Below, piece by piece: positions 55,453 to 63,585 of a stretch of 64,000 bases of DNA. The stretch's first letter is position 1. Every line of letters begins with the position of its first letter. A model generated the notes under the pieces. The model worked only from the letters and a program-made list of their open reading frames with translations. It was not told where the DNA came from and did no database searches. A program made the translations under genes and the position numbers. Source of the stretch: Cellulomonas sp. Leaf334 (lineage in GTDB: Bacteria > Actinomycetota > Actinomycetes > Actinomycetales > Cellulomonadaceae); the NCBI RefSeq assembly GCF_001424195.1, contig NZ_LMOO01000001.1, positions 1,211,198 through 1,275,197 of the forward strand, given 5' to 3'.

Positions 55453-55494
55453 GACGGACGGGGTGCGGCTCACCTGAGCCGCACCCCGTCCGTC
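55453..55494 (+). terminator. Bidirectional terminator between rhlE and marC-like gene
   Basis: A perfect 20-bp inverted repeat (55453-55472 and 55475-55494, two-base loop) lies between convergent genes. It starts 10 bases after the rhlE stop and touches the stop codon of the MarC gene. It is likely shared by both transcripts. Confidence 0.85.
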
Positions 55495-56117
55495 TATGCC
55501 GCTTTGATGAAGGCTTCCACCGCGTCGGCCACGAGCTGCACCGCGATGGCGGCGAGCAGGAGGCCCGCGATCCGGGTCACGAGGATGGTGCCGGAGTCGC
55601 CCAGGATGCGGTGGATGACGTTCGCGAACCGCATCGCCAGGTAGAGCGAGACGTGCACCGCGACGACCCCGGCGGCGATCGCGGTCCAGTCGGGGAGGGT
55701 CTTGTCGGACTGCTGGACGAACACCATGGTCGCGACGATGGCACCGGGGCCGGCCAGCAGCGGGGTGCCGAGCGGCACGAGCGCGACGTTGACCTTCCCG
55801 TTCCCCGACGGTTGTGGCTCCTCCATCTTGCCGGTCAGCAGCTCCATGGCGATGAGCAGCAGGAGCAGCCCGCCGGAGGCCTGCAGCGCGGGCAGCGTGA
55901 TGTGCATGTAGTCGAGCAGCGACTGCCCGAACAGGGCGAACGCGACGATGACGCCGAGCGCGACGAGGACGGCCTGCCGTGCGGCCCGGTTGCGCTGCTG
56001 GCGGGTCATCGCGCCGGTGAGCCCGAGGAAGATCGGGACGACACCGGGCGGGTCCATGATCACGAACAGCGTGATGAACACGGACGCGAACAGGTACGCG
56101 TCGAAGAACTCGCTCAC
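55494..56117 (-). CDS. MarC-family integral membrane protein
   Basis: Protein of 207 aa with six predicted membrane segments and the MarC (NAAT) features FVIMDPPGVVPIFLGLT and the PLGTPLLAGPGAI loop. The family's substrate is unsettled; a link to multiple-antibiotic resistance was withdrawn for E. coli MarC. The GTG start overlaps the stop of the upstream PHP gene by 4 bases, so the two are co-translated. Confidence 0.9.
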   Translation of the reverse strand: MSEFFDAYLFASVFITLFVIMDPPGVVPIFLGLTGAMTRQQRNRAARQAVLVALGVIVAFALFGQSLLDYMHITLPALQASGGLLLLLIAMELLTGKMEEPQPSGNGKVNVALVPLGTPLLAGPGAIVATMVFVQQSDKTLPDWTAIAAGVVAVHVSLYLAMRFANVIHRILGDSGTILVTRIAGLLLAAIAVQLVADAVEAFIKAA

Positions 56118-56956
56118 GGCCGGACCACCTCCGTCGCGCCCTGCTCCTCGATCGCCGCGAGCACCTCGGGCGTGGTCACGTTCTCCCCGAGCCGGTTGGC
56201 CTTCCCGGTGCCGTGGTAGTCGCTGGACCCGGTGACGAACAGCCCCAGCCGGTCGGCGATCGCGGTCAGCCGCTCGCGCTGCGCCGGCGAGTGGTCGCGG
56301 TGGTCGACCTCGAGGCCGCCCAGGCCGGCCGCGGCGAGCCGGTCGAACACGCGGTCCGGCACGATCCGGCCGCGGGCGTCGGCCCCGGGGTGCGCGAAGA
56401 CGGGGACCCCGCCGGCCACGCGGATCGCGCGCACGGCGTCGGGCCCGTCGGGCGCATAGTGGGGGACGTGGTACGGCCCGGCGGCGGACAGCAGGTGGAG
56501 GAACGCGGTGTCCCGGTCGGGCACGATCCCGAGGGCCACCAGGGCGTCGGCGATGTGCGGGCGGCCGACGACGACCGCGTCGCGGGAGTGTGCCAGCACG
56601 TCGTCCCAGGTGATCGGCACGTCGACCGAGAGCAGGTCGACGATCGCCCGCGCCCGGCTGAGCCGCGCGTCGCGGGTCCGGTCCAGCTCGACGGTGAGCG
56701 CCGGGTGCGTCGGGTCCTGCAGGTAGGACAGCAGGTGGATGCTGATCCCGTGGGCGCGGGCCGAGACCTCGGTCCCCCGCACCAACGCGATCCCGTGCTC
56801 GTGGGCCGCCTCGGTCGCCTCGGCCCAGCCCGCCGTCGTGTCGTGGTCGGTGAGGGCGACCACGTCGAGCCCGGCCGCGGCCGCCTCGGCCACCACCCGT
56901 GCGGGTGCACCGGTCCCGTCCGACGCCGTCGAGTGGGTGTGGAGGTCGATGCGCAC
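56114..56956 (-). CDS. PHP-domain phosphoesterase (RnaAM/TrpH-like)
   Basis: Protein of 280 aa with a PHP domain: RIDLHTHSTASDGT (metal ligands), VVALTDHDTTAG, a central insert and GSSDYHGTGK near the end. Members are 3',5'-nucleoside bisphosphate phosphatases or 5'-3' exonucleases on short RNA or DNA. The GTG at 56956 is exactly six bases after TAGCGT (56963-56968) on this strand, so the message is probably leaderless. Co-translated with the downstream MarC gene; divergent from the aminopeptidase gene. Confidence 0.9.
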   Translation of the reverse strand: MRIDLHTHSTASDGTGAPARVVAEAAAAGLDVVALTDHDTTAGWAEATEAAHEHGIALVRGTEVSARAHGISIHLLSYLQDPTHPALTVELDRTRDARLSRARAIVDLLSVDVPITWDDVLAHSRDAVVVGRPHIADALVALGIVPDRDTAFLHLLSAAGPYHVPHYAPDGPDAVRAIRVAGGVPVFAHPGADARGRIVPDRVFDRLAAAGLGGLEVDHRDHSPAQRERLTAIADRLGLFVTGSSDYHGTGKANRLGENVTTPEVLAAIEEQGATEVVRP

Positions 56957-56994
56957 GGCCTCACGCTAGTCGGGCTGAGTGGGAGGATGACGCC

Positions 56995-58521
56995 ATGAGC
57001 GAGGACCTGACGCCCGAGACCCCCACCGAGCAGCCGCTGGCCGATCGCGGGAGCAACCGCTCCCAGCGCCCCAGCTCGCCGGAGTTCGTCCGGTTCATCA
57101 CGTCCGGCTGGGGCGAGCGGGCGTCGTCCACCCTCGAGCGCAGCCCGGCCGCCGACCACACGTCCGCGCGGCGTTCTGCGCTGTCGGCGCAGTTCCCCGG
57201 TGAGCGGCTCGTCGTCCCCGCCGGCACGTTCAAGCAGCGCTCCAACGACACGGACTACCGCTTCCGCCCCCACTCCGCGTTCGCACACCTCACGGGCCTC
57301 GGGTCCGAGCAGGAGCCGGACGCCGTGCTCGTCCTGCACCCCGTCGAGGACGGCTCCGGCGACGACGGCAGCGGCCACCACGCCGTCCTGTACATCCGCC
57401 CGCTGGCGGGACGGGACACCGAGGAGTTCTTCTCCGACGCGCGCTACGGCGAGTTCTGGGTCGGTGCGCGCCCCACCCTGGAGGACCTCGAGACGCTCAC
57501 CGGGGTCAGCACCGCGCACCTCGACGACCTGCGTGACGCGCTGGCCAAGGACGTCGGCGTGGACGGCGTGCAGGTGCGGGTGGTCCCCGAGGCGGACGCG
57601 GCGATCGAGGAGCTGGTCGAGGAGATCCGCGCGACCGAGGCCGCCGGCGAGCGGGACGAGAGGCTGGCCGAGGCCCTGTCCGAGCTGCGGCTGGTCAAGG
57701 ACGCGCACGAGATCGAGCAGATGCGCCTGGCCGTGGACACCACGATCGACGGCTTCGAGAAGATCGTCCGTGCCCTCCCCCAGGCCGTCGCCCACCGCCG
57801 TGGCGAGCGGGTCATCGAGGGCACGTTCATCGGCCACGCCCGGGTCGAGGGCAACGCGGTCGGCTACGAGACCATCGCCGCGTCCGGCGAGCACGCCACG
57901 ACCCTCCACTGGACCGACAACGACGGCCAGGTGCGTGCGGGCGAGCTCGTGCTCGTGGACGCGGGGGTCGAGGTCGACTCGCTCTACACCGCGGACATCA
58001 CGCGCACGCTGCCCGTCGACGGCAGGTTCACCGAGGTCCAGCGCCGCATCTACCAGGCGGTCCTCGACGCGGCCGACGCCGCGTTCGTCGCCGCCGTGCC
58101 GGGCGCCCGGTTCCGGGACGTCCACGCGGCCGCCATGAAGGTCATCGCCGAGCGCCTCGCCGAGTGGGGGCTGCTGCCCGTCACCGCCGAGGAGGCGCTG
58201 CTCCCGGAGAACCAGCACCACCGCCGCTGGATGGTGCACGGCACCAGCCACCACCTCGGTCTCGACGTGCACGACTGCGCGCAGGCGCGCGCGGAGCTGT
58301 ACCTCGACGGGATCCTCGAGCCGGGCATGGTGTTCACCATCGAGCCCGGCCTGTACTTCAAGTCCGACGACCTGCTCGTCCCCGAGGAGTTCCGCGGGAT
58401 CGGCGTGCGGATCGAGGACGACGTCCTCGTCACCTCCGACGGCAACGAGAACCTGTCGGCCGCGCTGCCCCGCGAGCCGGACGCCGTCGAGGCGTGGATG
58501 GCGGGCCTGCTCGGCCGCTGA
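56995..58521 (+). CDS. pepP: Xaa-Pro aminopeptidase (M24B)
   Basis: Protein of 508 aa. The N-terminal aminopeptidase-P domain (about 50-235) is followed by the M24 pita-bread domain. The five metal ligands are recognisable: Asp in LVLVDAGVEVDS, Asp in YTADITRTLP, His in HGTSHHLGLDVHD, Glu in FTIEPGLYF and Glu in GVRIEDDVLV. It removes the first residue before proline. The ATG at 56995 follows GGGAGGA at a good distance; upstream in-frame codons lie across the divergent promoter. Confidence 0.93.
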   Translation: MSEDLTPETPTEQPLADRGSNRSQRPSSPEFVRFITSGWGERASSTLERSPAADHTSARRSALSAQFPGERLVVPAGTFKQRSNDTDYRFRPHSAFAHLTGLGSEQEPDAVLVLHPVEDGSGDDGSGHHAVLYIRPLAGRDTEEFFSDARYGEFWVGARPTLEDLETLTGVSTAHLDDLRDALAKDVGVDGVQVRVVPEADAAIEELVEEIRATEAAGERDERLAEALSELRLVKDAHEIEQMRLAVDTTIDGFEKIVRALPQAVAHRRGERVIEGTFIGHARVEGNAVGYETIAASGEHATTLHWTDNDGQVRAGELVLVDAGVEVDSLYTADITRTLPVDGRFTEVQRRIYQAVLDAADAAFVAAVPGARFRDVHAAAMKVIAERLAEWGLLPVTAEEALLPENQHHRRWMVHGTSHHLGLDVHDCAQARAELYLDGILEPGMVFTIEPGLYFKSDDLLVPEEFRGIGVRIEDDVLVTSDGNENLSAALPREPDAVEAWMAGLLGR

Positions 58522-58589
58522 GGGTGTCGATCGGGGTCACCGGTCGACGTCACCTCGTGTGAAGGGACATCCCGACACAGGAGGCTGAC

Positions 58590-58874
58590 ATGGACCCGAA
58601 CCTCGCCCTGCTGTTCTCGAGGGCCGCGACGATCCGCCTGGTGCACGGCGGCATGGCCGACGGGCCGCAGGTCGACCCCGCCCCGACCTTCCGGGAGCGC
58701 CTCAGGGCGCGGTCGGCGGGCCGGACGACGGCCCGGGCTGGTCGGAAGGCGGTCCGCTCGGCGGAGCGGGTGGTCCGGGCGGCGGAGGCGGCGGCACGCT
58801 CGGCGAGCCCCACGGCTGGGACCCCGCAGCCGGTGGGTACGCACCCGACGGATCCGACGGGCTGGTGGTGGTGA
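58590..58874 (+). CDS. Small hypothetical protein overlapping a Pro-rich antisense tail
   Basis: Open frame of 94 aa with an excellent start: CAGGAGG (58578-58584) five bases before the ATG. The N-terminus MDPNLALLFSRAATIRLVHGG looks like a genuine short protein, then an Arg/Ala-rich helical stretch follows. The last ~170 bases lie antisense to the Pro-rich tail of the neighbouring membrane protein, which explains its Arg-rich composition. The ribosome-binding site argues for a real start; the true end may be as drawn. No domain recognised. Confidence 0.4.
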   Translation: MDPNLALLFSRAATIRLVHGGMADGPQVDPAPTFRERLRARSAGRTTARAGRKAVRSAERVVRAAEAAARSASPTAGTPQPVGTHPTDPTGWWW

Positions 58875-59391
58875 GCGGGGCCGGTGGGCGCGCCGGCCAG
58901 CCGGACTGCACGCCACCGATCTCACGCAGCAGCTCGCGCGCCTTGTGCGCCTGCTCCTGCCGGCACAGCACCGCGTACGACGACGCGACGATCTGGCTGG
59001 TCGACGTGAAGTCGCGCTTCCCGCGGGAGAACGAGTACGTGAGGATCGCGAACAGCAGGCCGAACGCGCCACCGATGAAGATCGCGGGGACCAGCGGGCT
59101 CTGCGCACCGGGCGTCGTGAAGAGGCTGAGCAGGAGCCCGACGAACAGGCCGAACCACGCCCCGGACAGGAACCCGCCGAGCGCCACGCGAGGGTAGGAG
59201 AGGCGTCCGGTGACGCGCTCGACCATCTTGAGGTCCGTGCCGACGATGGTCACCAGCTGCACCGCGAACGCGTTGTCCGCGAGGTGGTCGACGGCCTTCT
59301 GCGCCTCGAGGTACGTGGAGTAGGCCGCGACGGTCTCACCCTGCGGTGGTGTAGGGGTGCGCGGGGGGCGGGCGTTACCGGAGAACGACAT
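58702..59391 (-). CDS. General stress protein 17M-like membrane protein
   Basis: Protein of 229 aa. The N-terminal half contains the general-stress-protein (YflT/GsP17M-like) region (VAAYSTYLEAQKAVDHLADNAF) and two hydrophobic glycine-rich segments (VALGGFLSGAWFGLFVGLLL and AIFIGGAFGLLFAILTYSF). The C-terminal ~75 residues are Pro/Ser/Gly-rich and probably disordered. The ATG at 59391 follows GGAGAGGAT. The tail overlaps a convergent short frame on the other strand. Confidence 0.85.
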   Translation of the reverse strand: MSFSGNARPPRTPTPPQGETVAAYSTYLEAQKAVDHLADNAFAVQLVTIVGTDLKMVERVTGRLSYPRVALGGFLSGAWFGLFVGLLLSLFTTPGAQSPLVPAIFIGGAFGLLFAILTYSFSRGKRDFTSTSQIVASSYAVLCRQEQAHKARELLREIGGVQSGWPARPPAPLTTTSPSDPSGAYPPAAGSQPWGSPSVPPPPPPGPPAPPSGPPSDQPGPSSGPPTAP

Positions 59392-59510
59392 GTCGCGATC
59401 CTCTCCCAGGGCCGCACGGATCGCCAGGCCCGGTCGACGTGCGGGTGACGTGTGGTCCACCACCCGGCGGTGCGGCGGCTGACGTCGGGTGCCCGGTCTA
59501 GGCTGACCGC

Positions 59511-60818
59511 GTGAGCAGCGTCGGGACCAGGGTGTTCGTCGCGCGCCTTGCCGGGACCAACGTGTTCGACCCCCTCGGAGACCAGGTGGGACGGGTGCGC
59601 GACGTCGTCGTGCTGGTGCGTCCCAAAGGGCTGCCCCGCGCCGTCGGGCTCGTCGTCGAGGTGGCCGCGCGCCGCCGCGTGTTCCTCCCGCTGACCCGCG
59701 TCACCGCCATCGACGCCGGGCAGGTCATCTCGACCGGCCTGGTGAACATGCGCCGGTTCGAGCAGCGGGCCTTCGAGACCCTCGCCGTCGGCGAGCTGCT
59801 GGACCGGACGGTCGAGTTCGTCGACGGCTCCGGGCAGGCGAGCATCGAGGACGTCGCCATCGAGCTGCAGCGCAACGGCGACTGGGTGATCTCCAAGGTG
59901 TTCGTCCGTCGCAGCCCCGCCGGACGCTCGGGCATCCTGCGCCGCCGCGGCGAGACGCTGCTGGTGTCCGTCGACGAGGTCACGGGGCTGGGTCAGGCGA
60001 GCGCCGCCCAGGGAGCCGAGCTGCTGCTCGCGCAGTACGAGGACCTCAAGCCCGCCGACCTCGCCGACGTCCTGCACGACCTCGGCCTGACCCGGCGTCT
60101 GGAGGTCGCCAGCGCGCTGGACAACGAACGGCTGGCCGACGTGCTGGAGGAGCTGCCCGAGGACGACCAGGTGGGCATCCTGCAGGGCCTCGCCCTGACC
60201 CGTGCGGCCGACGTGCTGGAGGCGATGCAGCCCGACGACGCGGCCGACCTGCTCGGTGAGCTGCCCGAGAGCCAGGCCGCGGAGCTGCTCGAGCTCATGG
60301 AGCCCGACGAGGCGAAGGACGTCCGGCGCCTGCTCGCGTACGAGGACAACACCGCGGGTGGCCTCATGACCACCGAACCGGTGATCCTCGGCCCGGAGAC
60401 GCCCATCGCCGCCGCGCTCGCGCACGTGCGCCGGCAGGACCTCACGCCCGCGCTGGCGTCGATGGTGTTCGTCGCGCGCCCGCCGCTGGAGACGCCGACC
60501 GGTCGGTTCATCGGCGTCGTGCACCTGCAGCGGCTGCTGCGTGAGCCCCCGCACGAGGCGATCGGCTCCATCGTCGACACCGACATCGAGTCCATCCCCG
60601 TCGACGCGCCGCTGCTGTCGGTGACCCGCAACCTGGCCACCTACAACCTGCTGGCCCTGCCGGTCGTGGACGCCGAGAAGCGTCTGCTCGGCGTGGTGTC
60701 CGTCGACGACGTCCTCGACCACCTGCTGCCCGAGGACTGGCGGGAGACCGACGACGAGGGCAACTTCCCGGACACGAGCGTCCTGGGCATCACGCGACCG
60801 GGGGCGAGCCGTGGCTGA
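59511..60818 (+). CDS. MgtE-N/CBS domain protein without transport domain
   Basis: Protein of 435 aa. A PRC-barrel-like N-terminal region (about 1-150) is followed by an MgtE N-terminal helical domain (about 165-270: VLHDLGLTRRLEVASALDNERLADVLEELPEDDQ) and a CBS pair (about 290-415). There are no membrane segments, so it lacks the Mg channel of true MgtE and may be a soluble magnesium or nucleotide sensor. The GTG lies exactly six bases after TAGGCT (59499-59504), a leaderless arrangement. The stop overlaps the DUF1003 gene start by 8 bases, so the two are coupled. Confidence 0.85.
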   Translation: MSSVGTRVFVARLAGTNVFDPLGDQVGRVRDVVVLVRPKGLPRAVGLVVEVAARRRVFLPLTRVTAIDAGQVISTGLVNMRRFEQRAFETLAVGELLDRTVEFVDGSGQASIEDVAIELQRNGDWVISKVFVRRSPAGRSGILRRRGETLLVSVDEVTGLGQASAAQGAELLLAQYEDLKPADLADVLHDLGLTRRLEVASALDNERLADVLEELPEDDQVGILQGLALTRAADVLEAMQPDDAADLLGELPESQAAELLELMEPDEAKDVRRLLAYEDNTAGGLMTTEPVILGPETPIAAALAHVRRQDLTPALASMVFVARPPLETPTGRFIGVVHLQRLLREPPHEAIGSIVDTDIESIPVDAPLLSVTRNLATYNLLALPVVDAEKRLLGVVSVDDVLDHLLPEDWRETDDEGNFPDTSVLGITRPGASRG

Positions 60819-61371
60819 CCGCCTGGACACGCCGCTGGAGACGCGTCGACGGTTCATCCGTCGGCCCCAGCTCGACGAGGACGCGTCGGGCAAGGTCTCG
60901 GAGAGCATCGCCCGGTTCCTGGGCACCCCGCGGTTCATCATCTACCTGACGGTCTTCTGCCTCGTCTGGATCATCTGGAACGTGTGGGCGCCGCCCGAGA
61001 TGCGGTTCGACTCGGCCGCGCGCGGGTTCACGGCCCTCACCCTGATGCTCTCCCTGCAGGCGTCGTACGCCGCGCCGCTGATCCTGCTCGCGCAGAACCG
61101 GCAGACGGACCGCGACCGCGTGCAGGCCGAGCAGGACCGTCAGCGCTCCGAGCGCAACCTCGCGGACACCGAGTTCCTGGCCCGCGAGATGGCGGCGCTG
61201 CGCATCGCGCTGTCCGAGGTGGCCACCCGCGACTTCGTCCGCTCCGAGCTGCGCAACATGCTGGAGGACCTCACGGCGGAGCGCGACGGGGACAGGGACC
61301 ACGACAGCGAGCGTCCCGACAAGAAGGGCGACCGCACCCGCGGCGGCGGCGACCGGCAGGGACGGGCCTGA
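60811..61371 (+). CDS. DUF1003 membrane protein
   Basis: Protein of 186 aa of DUF1003. Two membrane segments (FIIYLTVFCLVWIIWNVWA and FTALTLMLSLQASYAAPLIL) with the family motif QNRQTDRDRVQAEQDR are followed by a charged helical and disordered tail. The reading frame overlaps the MgtE-N/CBS gene by 8 bases. This pairing recurs in actinobacteria, suggesting that the membrane protein and the Mg-sensor-like protein act together; the role is unknown. Confidence 0.88.
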   Translation: MADRLDTPLETRRRFIRRPQLDEDASGKVSESIARFLGTPRFIIYLTVFCLVWIIWNVWAPPEMRFDSAARGFTALTLMLSLQASYAAPLILLAQNRQTDRDRVQAEQDRQRSERNLADTEFLAREMAALRIALSEVATRDFVRSELRNMLEDLTAERDGDRDHDSERPDKKGDRTRGGGDRQGRA

Positions 61372-61396
61372 CCACCGCCCGACCTACGATGGGCCC

Positions 61397-62536
61397 ATGC
61401 CGGACCCCACCGACCCCCTGATCGACGCCATCCGCGACGCGCTGACGCACGTCCTCGACCCGGAGATCAAGCGTCCGATCACGGACCTGGGCATGGTCCG
61501 TTCCGTCGAGGTCGTCGGGTCTCGCGCGACGGTCGGCATCGACCTGACGACGCCGGGCTGCCCGCTGAAGGACACGCTGACGCGCGACGTCAGCGCCGCG
61601 GCGGCGACCGTCGACGGGATCGAGGACGTCGCGGTCGTGTTCGGTGTCATGTCGGCGGAGCAGCGGGCGGCGCTGCGGACCCTGCTGCGTGGTACCGACT
61701 CCGAGCCCGTCATCCCGTTCGCGCAGCCCGGCTCGCTGACGAAGGTGTTCGCGATCGCGTCGGGCAAGGGTGGCGTCGGCAAGTCGTCCGTGACGGCCAA
61801 CCTGGCGGTCGCGATGGCCGCCGACGGGCTCAAGGTCGGCATCGTCGACGCCGACATCTACGGCTTCTCGATCCCGCGGATGCTCGGGGTCACGCGGCAG
61901 CCGACGCGGGTCGACGACATGCTGCTGCCGCCCGAGGCGTTCGGGGTGCTCGTCGTCTCGATCGGCATGTTCGTCCCGCCCGGGCAGCCGGTCGTGTGGC
62001 GCGGGCCGATGCTGCACCGGGCGCTGCAGCAGTTCCTCGCGGACGTCTTCTGGGGCGACCTCGACGTGCTCCTGCTCGACCTGCCCCCCGGTACCGGGGA
62101 CATCGCCATCTCGGTGGCGCAGCTGCTCCCGAGCTCCGAGATCGTCGTCGTGACCACGCCGCAGGTCGCGGCCGCCGAGGTGGCCGAGCGCGCCGGGTCC
62201 GTTGCCGTGCAGACCCGGCAGCACGTGGTCGGCGTGGTGGAGAACATGTCCTGGCTGGAGCAGCCGGACGGGTCGCGGCTCGACGTGTTCGGCACCGGCG
62301 GCGGGCAGACCGTCGCCGACAACCTCACGCGCATCACCGGTGGCGACGTCCCCCTGCTCGGTCAGGTGCCGCTCGACGTGCGCCTGCGTGAGGCCGGCGA
62401 CGCGGGGACGCCCGTGGTGCTCAGCGCCCCGGACTCCCCCGCCGCCCAGGCGCTGCTGGGCGTCGCCCGGTCCCTGACCGCCCGTCGCCGCGGCCTCGCG
62501 GGCCGCTCCCTGGGCCTGACCCCGGCGGTCCGGTAG
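61397..62536 (+). CDS. mrp: Mrp/ApbC iron-sulfur cluster carrier ATPase
   Basis: Protein of 379 aa. An N-terminal MIP18/DUF59 domain (about 1-100, with the DPEIKRPITDLGMV motif) precedes the ParA-type ATPase with deviant Walker A GKGGVGKSS (about 123-131) and LLLDLPPGTGD. Mrp proteins carry Fe-S clusters to apo-enzymes. I see no CxxC near the C-terminus in this copy. The ATG lies exactly six bases after TACGAT (61385-61390), indicating a leaderless message. Confidence 0.93.
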   Translation: MPDPTDPLIDAIRDALTHVLDPEIKRPITDLGMVRSVEVVGSRATVGIDLTTPGCPLKDTLTRDVSAAAATVDGIEDVAVVFGVMSAEQRAALRTLLRGTDSEPVIPFAQPGSLTKVFAIASGKGGVGKSSVTANLAVAMAADGLKVGIVDADIYGFSIPRMLGVTRQPTRVDDMLLPPEAFGVLVVSIGMFVPPGQPVVWRGPMLHRALQQFLADVFWGDLDVLLLDLPPGTGDIAISVAQLLPSSEIVVVTTPQVAAAEVAERAGSVAVQTRQHVVGVVENMSWLEQPDGSRLDVFGTGGGQTVADNLTRITGGDVPLLGQVPLDVRLREAGDAGTPVVLSAPDSPAAQALLGVARSLTARRRGLAGRSLGLTPAVR

Positions 62537-62636
62537 CCGGACCGCGGGTGCACGACGCCCCGACGCCACCGCCCCGCTCGCAGCCCCCGCGCCCGCGCCC
62601 GTGCCCGTGCCCAGGAGCGTTCCGGGCGGTAGGCGC

Positions 62637-62734
62637 GTGTCCAACCCAGCCGCACTTGGTTCGAGAGTGACGGGTGTGGCGACGGCGGCGCCCCGGGAGT
62701 GCGCTCCCGCACCAGGTGCGGCGGGGTTGGACAC
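62637..62734. repeat. Imperfect inverted repeat with 24-base arms before the DeoR gene
   Basis: Arms 62637-62660 and 62711-62734 are inverted copies differing at 2 of 24 positions. They surround 50 bases that contain a smaller hairpin (62694-62709, CGGGAG/CTCCCG). The structure lies 63 bases before the DeoR promoter elements and about 100 bases after the mrp stop. It could be an operator pair, an mrp 3' structure or a remnant element. I do not recognise it. Confidence 0.8.
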
Positions 62735-62764
62735 CCGCAGCGCTAGCACGCGGACGTGCCCATG

Positions 62765-62793
62765 TTGAAGTTTGTTCGATCCAGTGCGATGCT
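62765..62793 (+). promoter_or_regulatory. Promoter of the DeoR-galT operon
   Basis: TTGAAG (62765-62770), 17-base spacer, GATGCT (62788-62793), then six bases to the GTG start. This predicts transcription beginning at or next to the start codon, a leaderless promoter. It has both a -35 and a -10 with ideal spacing. Confidence 0.65.
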
Positions 62794-62799
62794 GTTCGG

Positions 62800-63585
62800 G
62801 TGCTTGCGTCGCAGCGTCAGGAGCGGATCCTCGCTGCCGTGCGTGCCGACGGGGCCGCTCGCGTCGCCGACCTGGTGGAGAGCCTCGACGTCTCGGACAT
62901 GACCGTCCGGCGGGACATCGCGGAGCTCGCGCGTGCGGGCCTGGTCCGTCGCGTCCACGGCGGTGCCGTGGCCGCGGACGCACTGGGCCGCCCCACCGAT
63001 GAGCCGGGCTTCGACGCGAAGCGCTCCTGGGCCGGCCCCGAGAAGGCGGCGATCGCCCGTGCCGCGCTGGCCACCGTCGAACCGGGGCAGGCGGTCGCCC
63101 TGTCCGCGGGCACGACGACGTTCCTGCTGGCCGAGCTGCTCGCCGGAGCCGGCATCCCGGACCTCACGGTCGTCACCAACGGCCTGCGCATCGCCGACGC
63201 GCTGCACGGTGCGGCAGGGGTCGAGGTCATCCTCACGGGCGGCGTCCGCACCCCCTCCGACGCGCTCGTCGGCCCCGTCGCGGACGCCACGCTCGCGAGC
63301 CTGCGCGTCGACCGCACGTTCCTCGGCGTCCACGGCCTCGACGCCAGCGGACTGACCACCCCCAACCTCGCCGAGGCGGCCACCGACCGCGCCCTCATGG
63401 CCTGCGCCGCCGCGACCACGGTGCTCGCCGACCACACGAAGTGGGGGGTCGTCGGCCTGGCCAGGATCGCCCCCCTCGACGACATCGACACCCTGCTCAC
63501 CGACGACGCCCTGCCCGCCGACGCCCGACGACACCTGACCGGCACCGCCCTCCGCCTGGTCACCACCCCAGGAGCCACCTCGTGA
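62800..63585 (+). CDS. DeoR-family sugar operon regulator
   Basis: Protein of 261 aa. An N-terminal winged helix (RQERILAAVRADGAARVADLVESLDVSDMTVRRDIAELARAGLVRRVHGGAV) is the DeoR signature. The rest is the sugar-phosphate-binding isomerase-like domain (SAGTTTFLLAELL, LTGGVRTPSDALVGP, FLGVHGLDASGLTTPN). The GTG at 62800 lies six bases after the -10. The stop overlaps galT by 4 bases (GTGA), so it most likely represses the galactose genes, with a sugar phosphate as inducer. Confidence 0.93.
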   Translation: MLASQRQERILAAVRADGAARVADLVESLDVSDMTVRRDIAELARAGLVRRVHGGAVAADALGRPTDEPGFDAKRSWAGPEKAAIARAALATVEPGQAVALSAGTTTFLLAELLAGAGIPDLTVVTNGLRIADALHGAAGVEVILTGGVRTPSDALVGPVADATLASLRVDRTFLGVHGLDASGLTTPNLAEAATDRALMACAAATTVLADHTKWGVVGLARIAPLDDIDTLLTDDALPADARRHLTGTALRLVTTPGATS

